Shown here piece after piece: positions 36,306 through 43,412 of a stretch of DNA of 64,000 nucleotides. The stretch is from Myxococcales bacterium. Lineage in GTDB: Bacteria > Myxococcota_A > Bradymonadia > REDH01. Under the pieces are notes generated by a model. It was not told where the DNA came from, searched no databases, and worked only from the letters and a program-made list of their open reading frames with translations. The stretch is from positions 22,501 through 86,500 of the forward strand of contig JACKDJ010000007.1 in assembly GCA_020633625.1 (NCBI GenBank), given 5' to 3'. The position numbers and the translations under genes are program-made. Position 1 is the first letter of the stretch. Every line of letters starts with the position of its first letter.

Positions 36306-39300
36306 TCACTGGGCGCCTCCCTGGCGGACTCGAACGACCTCGCCAAGGGCGAGATCGCATTCCCGAACGAACGCCCTGAACTCCTCGTACTCTGTCGGCG
36401 CGATCTCGGTTGCGTTGATCCGCAGCGAGGCGTGCGCGACGACAGCCCCGGCCTCCCAGCTCACGGCGGAGCGGAGCTCTCCGAACGGGCTCGTGACCTC
36501 TGTCGCCTCGGGTAGCGAGACCGGCGACACGCCGCGCGGCAGGACGAACCGGTAGTCGACCGACCACTCGAACGGATACGGGATCGACACCGGCTGGTCG
36601 CGGCGCTCGGTCGACCCGTAACGGGTACCGAGCGACGGGGCGACGCCGAACGGATCGACGACCCAGGCGTCTCCCTGCTGAGCGGCCCACTGCCCTCCGG
36701 CAGTGACCCAGTGGATCGCGACGTCGGCGCCGACGTCGTCGAGCCCCTCGAACGAAGAATCGACGAGCGTGACGCCGGGCACCTCCGCGGCGAGCTCGTC
36801 ACGGAGGCGCGAGGCGCGGCCGTCGCCGTTCTCGTAGGCTGAGCGCGCGCCGGGAGCGAAGACGCCGGTCAGCGACCAGGTGCCCCGTGCGACGGGGGTT
36901 GCGCCGGTGAGGTCCACCTGAACTTCCGTGGTGGACCGGTTGGTCTCCGCGGGAAGGAACGGCGTCGTGACGAAGCGCCCGCCCTGCCCGTCGAGCACGA
37001 TCACCGCGCTGGCGCCTTGATCGGCAGACGGCACCTCGCGCGCACCGGCGTAGGTCGCGGTGCCGTCGAGGTAGCGGTCGACGGCGGGGACGTAGGTGAT
37101 CGCGTGGTTGAACAGCGCGAGACTGGGCGGGAACTCGCCGACGCGCCCGAGGTCGCGCGTGCGGATCAGCACGAGATGCGACTCGACGCCTACGGCGGCG
37201 AGCATGACCTTCATCAGCGAGGCGGTGTCTTTGCAGTCGCCGAAGCGGCGCGCGAAGATGTCGGACGTTCGGTACGGCTTGAAGCCGTGAATGCCGAACT
37301 CGAGTCCGACGTAGCGGGTGTTGCGGACGACATACTCGTGCACGGCGTCGACGATCTCGTCGGTTGTCGTTGCGTCGGCCGTCACGCGGCGTGCGGTCTC
37401 GATGATCTCCGGGCTCGACACGAGCTGGTCCTCGATGAGCTGCCAGTACCAGTTCGCCAGCGAGTCCCAGTTCGCGTACGTGGAGACGCTGAGGTAACGC
37501 AGGGCCTCGGACGGGCCTGGCGCCGCGGGTTCGGAGCGCACCGCGCGGACGTCACGCTCCTCGAACGTGAGCCGCTGCACGCCGTCGACAACATCGCGGG
37601 TCCAGCCCGCCGCGGGGGCGACCTCGATGGCGAGCGGCGACGACTGGGGCCGCAGCAACACATAGCGGACGAGCCGGCGCGGGACCCGATCTTCGACGAA
37701 CCAGAGATCGCCGAAGTAGTCGTCGAACATGTTGCGCCACGCCACCTGCGCGACCGTGTATTCGACCGATACGATGTCGCCGGGCTCGACGGGAGGCGTC
37801 CGGACGACGCGCGCGCGCACGTCGAAGTACATCCGGGACTCGCCGCCGCCCGAGCTGTAATCTCGCGTGTCGTAGACGGTCTGCGTGGAACCGTCGGGGC
37901 GTCGCACGACGACTCCGACGACGTCGACCACCTCGGAGTCCGGTGAGTAGTCGACGCGGAAGGAAGAGATGTCCTCCGTCCCGCCGCGGGTGTCGGCCCG
38001 GAACGCGCGCTGAACGTAGCGCGTGGCGAGGCCGTTGTCCGACACGCGCACGACCTCCTGCTCGACGAGGCTCGTGTACGCGAAGCTGCCTGACTCCGCC
38101 GGAGCGGCGGCAAGCTCGACGAGCTGTTCGAGCGGCACGCGGTAGGGCGCGTAGAACTGGTCGGCGCCGACATCGAGCGCGTCGAGCGCGTCTCGGAGCG
38201 ACGTGTCTTGCGGACGGAGCGCGAGCGCGTCGCGCAGATCCGCGGTCGCCTCGACGGGCATGCCGCGCTCCAGCCGCAACCGACCCCGTCCCTCCAGTAG
38301 ACCGCTCGACCGCGGCGCGAGCTCGAGCGCGGCGGTGAGCGCGTCGTCGGCCGCCTCGAGGTCGCCGGCGGCCAGCCAGATTCGGGCGACATTCTCCCAC
38401 GCGCCGGGGCTGTTTGGGAGCGTCGCGACGAGCCGCTCGGCGGCAGCGGCGGCGTCGTTGGGTCGTCCCGCCGCGATCGCGGCTTCGGCGAGCTCGCTGT
38501 AGATCGCTTCGCTGTAGCCCTCGCGGGCGACGTACGCTTCAAAGAACCCCAGCGCGGCGGACGCGTCACCCGCACGCCGGGCGGCGCGCGCTGCATCGAG
38601 CACGGCCGGGCTGGCGAAGGGCGCGTCGGCCGCAAGGTCGAGCGCGACGCGGTCTCCCCACCGCGGGAGCCGAAGGTCCGAGAGCGCGGCGGACCAGCTG
38701 GCGCGCGACGGCAGCGGCGCATCGGGCTGCTCGACGCGGGCACGCAGCGCGACGAGCGCGGCCGCGGCGTCGAGATCGTTCACGCGCGAGTACTTCGCCC
38801 GCGCCCAGGCGTTCTCGATCCACGGGTCGTCGGGGGCGGCGGCGTGGGCACGGTCCAGAAGCTCGTCCTGTCTCCACGCCTCCTCGACCATCCGCGCAAG
38901 GCGCGCGGCGTCGTCGGGGGCGAGCTCGCTGCTCGCCGTCGCCTGATCGACGTACTCACGCCACGGCTCGTCGGGGTCGGCGCCGGCCAGCAGGTGGAGC
39001 GCGACCGCCCCGCGGGCAGTCGTGCGAGTCGCGGACCGCAGAGTCAATGCATGGGCCACGCGCGACGCTTCAGCGGGGCCATCGACCTGCTCGCTCGCTG
39101 GATCTTCGGCTGCAGGGCCCGGGGCGGACATGATGACTGCACGCAGATCGGTCCCCGGCGCGCCCGACGGGGTGGTCGTACGCCACTCGAGCGCGGCGGC
39201 GACGCGGTCGGCGGCGGTTCGTGGTCGCGTCCAGCTATCGGCGGGCTGTGCTGCGGGGAGCGACGTCGGCGCGCGGAACTCGCGCCGCACCGGGCGGCGG

Positions 39301-40088
39301 TCGGCGTCGAGCACGCGCAGGTGAAGGCCGAGCGGCTCGTCGACGTTCGCGAGCTTCACGAGGATGACGTTCCGTCCGCGAACGAGCCGCACCGGCACCT
39401 CGTCTCGGACCGCCGCGCCGCCGAGGTGGTTCGGCTCCTCGGCGACGGGGCTCCCGTTGAGCCAGAGTCGGTACGCGCCGTCGACGGCGAGCGCGATGAC
39501 AGCGTCTCCGCCGCGCGCGTCGAACTCGGTCGCGGCGTAGACGACGGCCGAGTGCGCCGGCGCGACGAGGTCGGAGCACGCGAGGTACCCCGACTCGGTC
39601 GCGCCGTGGATCACGCGCCAGTCCACCGGCTCGACCTTGCCGGCGAACGGTCCGAGGAGGTCCCCGCCGGTCTCGGGCGGGAGCTCGGCGGTGAAGCCCG
39701 ACATCCCGTCGTTGGCGAACGGGCCGACGATCGCCCACTCCTGGGCGTAGCCCTCGGCGTGGAGGACGCCCTCGGCGCCGGCGACGTCTCCGCGTCCGAG
39801 CAGCTCCCGCGCCTGCAGATACGCGACGTATGCGCGCAGGTCAGGGTCGTGCACCCGCAGGAGGGTCGCGATCTGTTCCTCCTCCACGGCAGGCGGCAGC
39901 CACTGCCAGACGTCCACGAGGTCCTCAAGGAGCGCGAAGGCCAGGATGCTGTCTGTCGCGACGATGTCATCGACCAGGGCCGCCGCGCGTCGCAGCTCGG
40001 CGTCGCCGGGCGCCGCTGAGACCATCGCCGCGCGCACGGACACGAGGAAGAGCACGGCGACAGCTGCGAGGCGAGCGGGGTTCGGCAT
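36306..40088 (-). CDS. Exported DUF3857 and transglutaminase-like protein with TPR region
   Basis: 1260 aa. ATG at 40088 starts the signal peptide MPNPARLAAVAVLFLVSVRAA (partial); GAGG lies about 11 bases upstream. Region order: helical start, sensor-like strands, TPR-like repeats around residues 480-620 (AIYSELAEAAIAAGRPNDAA), DUF3857 (YVQRAFRADTRGGTEDISSF, VEPGDIVSVEYTVAQ) and a transglutaminase-like domain. The full triad is present: Cys952 in RFGDCKD, His995 in LFNHAITY and Asp1008 in RYLDGTA. The fold suggests cysteine-protease or cross-linking chemistry on periplasmic or surface proteins. It is the first gene of a likely operon with the degenerate paralogue and the M16 peptidase. Substrate unknown. 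Confidence 0.85.
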   Translation of the reverse strand: MPNPARLAAVAVLFLVSVRAAMVSAAPGDAELRRAAALVDDIVATDSILAFALLEDLVDVWQWLPPAVEEEQIATLLRVHDPDLRAYVAYLQARELLGRGDVAGAEGVLHAEGYAQEWAIVGPFANDGMSGFTAELPPETGGDLLGPFAGKVEPVDWRVIHGATESGYLACSDLVAPAHSAVVYAATEFDARGGDAVIALAVDGAYRLWLNGSPVAEEPNHLGGAAVRDEVPVRLVRGRNVILVKLANVDEPLGLHLRVLDADRRPVRREFRAPTSLPAAQPADSWTRPRTAADRVAAALEWRTTTPSGAPGTDLRAVIMSAPGPAAEDPASEQVDGPAEASRVAHALTLRSATRTTARGAVALHLLAGADPDEPWREYVDQATASSELAPDDAARLARMVEEAWRQDELLDRAHAAAPDDPWIENAWARAKYSRVNDLDAAAALVALRARVEQPDAPLPSRASWSAALSDLRLPRWGDRVALDLAADAPFASPAVLDAARAARRAGDASAALGFFEAYVAREGYSEAIYSELAEAAIAAGRPNDAAAAAERLVATLPNSPGAWENVARIWLAAGDLEAADDALTAALELAPRSSGLLEGRGRLRLERGMPVEATADLRDALALRPQDTSLRDALDALDVGADQFYAPYRVPLEQLVELAAAPAESGSFAYTSLVEQEVVRVSDNGLATRYVQRAFRADTRGGTEDISSFRVDYSPDSEVVDVVGVVVRRPDGSTQTVYDTRDYSSGGGESRMYFDVRARVVRTPPVEPGDIVSVEYTVAQVAWRNMFDDYFGDLWFVEDRVPRRLVRYVLLRPQSSPLAIEVAPAAGWTRDVVDGVQRLTFEERDVRAVRSEPAAPGPSEALRYLSVSTYANWDSLANWYWQLIEDQLVSSPEIIETARRVTADATTTDEIVDAVHEYVVRNTRYVGLEFGIHGFKPYRTSDIFARRFGDCKDTASLMKVMLAAVGVESHLVLIRTRDLGRVGEFPPSLALFNHAITYVPAVDRYLDGTATYAGAREVPSADQGASAVIVLDGQGGRFVTTPFLPAETNRSTTEVQVDLTGATPVARGTWSLTGVFAPGARSAYENGDGRASRLRDELAAEVPGVTLVDSSFEGLDDVGADVAIHWVTAGGQWAAQQGDAWVVDPFGVAPSLGTRYGSTERRDQPVSIPYPFEWSVDYRFVLPRGVSPVSLPEATEVTSPFGELRSAVSWEAGAVVAHASLRINATEIAPTEYEEFRAFVRECDLALGEVVRVRQGGAQ

Positions 40089-40191
40089 TCGAAAAGGACC
40101 TCGTATACCGGTCGAAGTTCCCCACGAGACCACGGGGCGTTGGGCCGGTCAACGCGCGCGGATTCCGGGCTGTTCCCTCGTCCCGCTCGGT

Positions 40192-40220
40192 TGACACCAT
40201 TCAGGGGCCACTCTACGGTC
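40192..40220 (+). promoter_or_regulatory. Promoter of the ASH/PKD lipoprotein gene
   Basis: Consensus -35 TTGACA (40192-40197), a 17-base spacer and -10 TACGGT (40215-40220), 58 bases before the ATG at 40279. This is the best -35 box in the window together with the one before trxB. Confidence 0.6.
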
Positions 40221-40278
40221 TGCGGTCTGGCGCGCACCACTCTTTTTTGCGCGCGGGCCCCCGGCACGATCAACTCCC

Positions 40279-42276
40279 ATGCGCCTACGACTCGACCTCG
40301 TCCCCGTCGCCGCCGTGGCGCTCGTCGCCGCCGCCCTGAACAGCGGGTGCCGCGAGCTCGAGGCGGTGACGACCCCGCACTTGACCGTGTCTCCCACGGC
40401 GCTGGTCTTCGACTCGGTCGCGATCGGTGACGCGGCGCAGCTCGAGCTGCGGTTCGAGAACACCGGCGAAGCAACCCTCGAGGTCCGGGGCTTCGACGTC
40501 GACACCAACACCGGCTACGTCGTGTTCGACGAAGGGCAAGACGACACGTTCCGCGTGGCGCCCGGCGAGGCCGAGTACCGGACGTTCACGTACCAGCCGC
40601 TCGACCCGCGTCAGACGTCGGGCGTTTTGCGGATCTCGACGAACGACCCCGACGCCGCGCCAATGGTGCTCGACATCGTGACGCCGACGCCGGCGCCGCG
40701 CCCCATCGTGATCCCGGCGGTGCTCGACTTCGGCGTCGTCGGCGTGAACACGACGGGCGAGGTGTCGGCCACCGTGCGCAACCTCGGATTCGCGCCGCTC
40801 GTCATCTGCGACGCGCAGCTCGTCGGCAACGTCGAGTTCGGCTCCGACATCGACGCCGCCCTCGCGGCGGCCACGGACGCGGCGGTCGGGCACGCCGTGG
40901 TCAGCGTCTTCGAGTCCGGCGCCGGCAACGACGAGCTCGTCTTCACCCTCACCTACTCCCCGTCCGCCCCCGGACAAGACAGCGCGGAGCTCGTGATCCG
41001 CTACGACAGCGTCGGCAGTCTGACCTCTCCGTGCAGCGAAGCCAACATCGAGTCCGTGACCTACGAGGTCACCGGTACCGCCGGCACGCCGCTCCTGGGC
41101 CGAGACCCCTGCCCGCTCAACTTCGGCGAGCGCGCGATCGACGTCACGCACGAGGAGTCGATCACCCTGACGAACCTTGGCGAGCTCGACCTGGAGCTGT
41201 ACGACATCCGGCTCGACCCCTCGCGCTCGTCGCCGAACTTCAGCCTGCGCGACACGCCCGAGGTGCCGCTGTCACTGGCGCCCAGCGACGCCGCGTCGTT
41301 CACGGTCACCTACCGCCCCGACAGCCTCGACGCCGAGGCCGCGGTGATCGAGATCGAGCACAGCGACGCCGCGGGCGACCGCGTGATCAGCGAGTGCCGC
41401 GTCGCAGGCGTCGGCAGCGAGAACGACCGGCCGATCGCCGTCGCGGTCGGCTCCGTGTTGCAGGACAGCCAAAACCGCCGCGGTGAAGAGATCGATTGGG
41501 CCCTGCCAATCCAGACCCTCCTCCTCGACGGCTCCGGCTCCTACGACCCCGACGGCGGCGCGATCACCGACTACTTCTGGGACACCGTCGTCGCGCCAGA
41601 CGCGGCACTAGGCGGCGTCGGGCCCTCGGACCTGAACCCGAGCCCGGCCTACGGACAGTACTTCCTCCCGGTCTCTGGCCGGTACCAGCTGTGCCTGACC
41701 GTCACCGACGACACCGGCCTCAGCTCCGAGCCCGACTGCGTCACGGTCGTCGTCGTGCCCGCCGAGGCGATCTCGATCGAGCTCACGTGGACCAACCCCG
41801 ACGACCCAGACGAGTCCGACGAGACTGGTGCCGACGTCGACCTCCACTTCGTGAAGATGCCGAACGCGTGGTTCGACCCCGTCTTCGACACGTTCTACGC
41901 AAACGTCGCGCCCAACTGGAGCCCGGAGACGCCGTCGCTCGACATCGACGACACCGACGGACGCGGCCCCGAGACCATCCAGATGGACGACCCCGACCAG
42001 TGCACCTGGTACGCGGTGGGCGTTCACTACTTCCGCGCCATCAACGGCACCGCGTGGCCGACCGTAAAGATCTACATCAACGGCACGCTGCGCGACGAGA
42101 TCGTGAACCAACCGCTGGAGTCCACCGACGACTTCTGGGACGTCGCGCGGATCCACTGGCCGAGCCAGACCGTGCAGCGCGTGAACCGACTGATCCCGGA
42201 CTTCGACTCGAACGAGGGCATCGCCCCGCCGGTGACCGACGCGATGCGCGCGTCGGGCCTCTGCGACGCGTTCTGA
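40279..42276 (+). CDS. Lipoprotein with ASH/choice-of-anchor D and PKD-like domains
   Basis: 665 aa with a lipoprotein signal peptide (ALNSGC). Three ASH-type immunoglobulin-like domains follow: LVFDSVAIGDAAQLELRFEN near residue 40, LDFGVVGVNTTGEVSATVRN near 150, and LNFGERAIDVTHEESITLTN near 280; they share the F-x-x-v-x-x-G...l.N.G pattern of choice-of-anchor D proteins. A PKD-like domain (LLLDGSGSYDPDGGAITDYFWD, partial) follows, and the C-terminal 160 aa hold LTWTNPDDPDESDETGADVDLHFV (partial), a fold seen in other secreted deltaproteobacterial proteins. Likely extracellular and adhesive; no enzyme signature. No clear Shine-Dalgarno precedes the ATG, but the promoter at 40192-40220 is well placed. 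It diverges from the transglutaminase operon. Confidence 0.83.
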   Translation: MRLRLDLVPVAAVALVAAALNSGCRELEAVTTPHLTVSPTALVFDSVAIGDAAQLELRFENTGEATLEVRGFDVDTNTGYVVFDEGQDDTFRVAPGEAEYRTFTYQPLDPRQTSGVLRISTNDPDAAPMVLDIVTPTPAPRPIVIPAVLDFGVVGVNTTGEVSATVRNLGFAPLVICDAQLVGNVEFGSDIDAALAAATDAAVGHAVVSVFESGAGNDELVFTLTYSPSAPGQDSAELVIRYDSVGSLTSPCSEANIESVTYEVTGTAGTPLLGRDPCPLNFGERAIDVTHEESITLTNLGELDLELYDIRLDPSRSSPNFSLRDTPEVPLSLAPSDAASFTVTYRPDSLDAEAAVIEIEHSDAAGDRVISECRVAGVGSENDRPIAVAVGSVLQDSQNRRGEEIDWALPIQTLLLDGSGSYDPDGGAITDYFWDTVVAPDAALGGVGPSDLNPSPAYGQYFLPVSGRYQLCLTVTDDTGLSSEPDCVTVVVVPAEAISIELTWTNPDDPDESDETGADVDLHFVKMPNAWFDPVFDTFYANVAPNWSPETPSLDIDDTDGRGPETIQMDDPDQCTWYAVGVHYFRAINGTAWPTVKIYINGTLRDEIVNQPLESTDDFWDVARIHWPSQTVQRVNRLIPDFDSNEGIAPPVTDAMRASGLCDAF

Positions 42277-42286
42277 GCACGAACGA

Positions 42287-42320
42287 CGAGAGGCCGAGGC
42301 GCCAGCGCCTCGACCTCTCG
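42287..42320. terminator. Two-sided terminator hairpin
   Basis: CGAGAGG-C-CGAGGCGC, loop CA, GCGCCTCG-A-CCTCTCG: 15 paired positions with one mismatch. It lies 10 bases after the ASH/PKD stop and 22 bases after the stop of the convergent small gene at 42343, so it can serve both strands. Confidence 0.65.
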
Positions 42321-42342
42321 TAGTCCCGCCGGAGTGGCCGCG

Positions 42343-42564
42343 CTAGACGATGTCCTCGGTGAACCCGAGGACCGCCTGCGTGCCGTGCGCGGCCCGATCG
42401 GCGCCGGCGTACTCGAAGACGTCCTCGACGGCGTCGAGCGCGTTCGTCGCCGCTCCGGCGTAGTTGCCGGTCAGGCCGTCGACGACCGCACCGATGACGT
42501 CGCCGACGATGTCGGGGAGGAACTTGTCGAGCAGGTTGTTGATGAACTTGCCGATTCCGAACAT
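42343..42564 (-). CDS. Small amphipathic protein of unknown function
   Basis: 73 aa, acidic, unrecognised. It starts MFGIGKFINNLLDKFLPD and continues with IVGDVIGAVVDGLTGN and ALDAVEDVFEYAG: hydrophobic residues alternate with Gly and Asp at helical spacing, which suggests amphipathic membrane-active or self-associating helices. There is no signal peptide. The start is well supported by AGGAGG eight bases upstream. It is the second gene of a pair with the 187-aa gene at 42673-43236, separated by three tandem hairpins. The pair could be a secreted or structural module or a small toxin-like partner; none of this can be decided from sequence. Confidence 0.65.
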   Translation of the reverse strand: MFGIGKFINNLLDKFLPDIVGDVIGAVVDGLTGNYAGAATNALDAVEDVFEYAGADRAAHGTQAVLGFTEDIV

Positions 42565-42582
42565 GGGGGCCTCCTGGAGCGT

Positions 42583-42639
42583 GCGGTCGAGCGACCGCGG
42601 TGGGTGCGGCCTTCAGCCGCGGGGTGCGGCCGAAGCCGC
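42583..42639 (-). repeat. Three tandem GC hairpins between the two small genes
   Basis: On the minus strand, successive units GCGGC-TTCG-GCCGC (42626-42639), GCGGC-TGAAG-GCCGC (42606-42620) and GCGGTCG-CT-CGACCGC (42583-42598) each end in GCAC or GCACC. The first has a UUCG-type tetraloop. Similar units occur at 43258-43270 and 53613-53629. They may stabilise mRNA or tune translation of the downstream small gene. Confidence 0.6.
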
Positions 42640-42672
42640 GAGAGTGCGACGGGCCGGCCGCCGCGGCGGGGG

Positions 42673-43236
42673 TCAGGCCGACAGGTTCCGGGCGATCGCC
42701 ATGATCGCCTGGTGCTGCGCCTGCATGATGTTTGTGAACAGCGTGGTGATCTGGGCCTCGAGGTTCGCGGCGGACTGCAGCGAGTGCATCGCCAGCGTGC
42801 GGTCCTCGGACGAGAGCTCTCGCCACTGCCGGGCGAACTCGTCCGGGTCGGACTCGTAGAGCCGCAGCAGTGAGGAGCCGTCGGAGAGGTTGTCCTCGAT
42901 GCTGCCCGGGTCGCCCTTCGAGTCGGCGGAGCCGGTGCCGGAAGCGCAGTCAGCGCCGCCGCTCCCGTCGGCCTCGTCGACTCCGAGATCGGCGAGGAAG
43001 CGATCTACGTCGGCGGCGGTCTGGGTCAACCGCGCCAGGTCGTCGCCGTTCCGGGTGTGCGCGTAGACCGAGTCGGCACGGCTCTCGAGCTGCGCGCGCA
43101 GCTGCCGCGCCTCGGCCTCCTCCGCGGGGCTCAACTTGCCGGACTCGATCGCGTCGTCCAGCGCCCGAAGACGCGGGTCCTCGATGGCGTGAGCGGCGCT
43201 GCGGTTTCGATTTGCGACGTTGTGAGCGCGTCCCAT
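42673..43236 (-). CDS. 187-aa helical protein of unknown function
   Basis: Unrecognised. ATG at 43236 is preceded by GAGGAG at good spacing; the frame upstream of it is junk. Three parts can be seen: a charged helix (LSPAEEAEARQLRAQLESRA, residues about 38-57), a Gly/Ser/Asp-rich linker (DEADGSGGADCASGTGSADS), and a C-terminal helix (DRTLAMHSLQSAANLEAQIT followed by TLFTNIMQAQHQAIMAIARN). The layout, soluble, without a signal peptide and with a C-terminal amphipathic helix, is shared by some secretion-system needle or secreted filament proteins, but there is no motif to support that. It is upstream of and probably co-transcribed with the 73-aa gene. Confidence 0.65.
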   Translation of the reverse strand: MGRAHNVANRNRSAAHAIEDPRLRALDDAIESGKLSPAEEAEARQLRAQLESRADSVYAHTRNGDDLARLTQTAADVDRFLADLGVDEADGSGGADCASGTGSADSKGDPGSIEDNLSDGSSLLRLYESDPDEFARQWRELSSEDRTLAMHSLQSAANLEAQITTLFTNIMQAQHQAIMAIARNLSA

Positions 43237-43257
43237 TGGTCTCCTCGCTGGTGGTGT

Positions 43258-43270
43258 GCGGCCGAGCCGC
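43258..43270 (-). repeat. GC hairpin upstream of the 187-aa gene
   Basis: GCGGC-TCG-GCCGC followed by ACACC on the minus strand, 21 bases upstream of the ATG at 43236. It is the same element as at 42583-42639 and would lie in the 5' leader of the small-gene transcript. Confidence 0.45.
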
Positions 43271-43412
43271 GGGTGGGTAGCGGCTTCTCGGCGGCGGCAC
43301 CGGTCGGTTGCGCGAAAATCTTCTGCGCAGCGATCTCCTTGCCGCTGGGGGCGCGAGGCTTGATGCGCCGCGACGTGTCGCATACGACCGGGGTGCGCAA
43401 CGGAGGCAGCGG

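Noticed and set aside
36252..36309. GTG at 36309 as the start of the degenerate DUF3857 lipoprotein
   Set aside because: It gives a GTGA overlap but a long charged stretch before the signal helix; GTG at 36252 has a purine-rich ribosome site and a cleaner signal peptide. Kept as an alternative.
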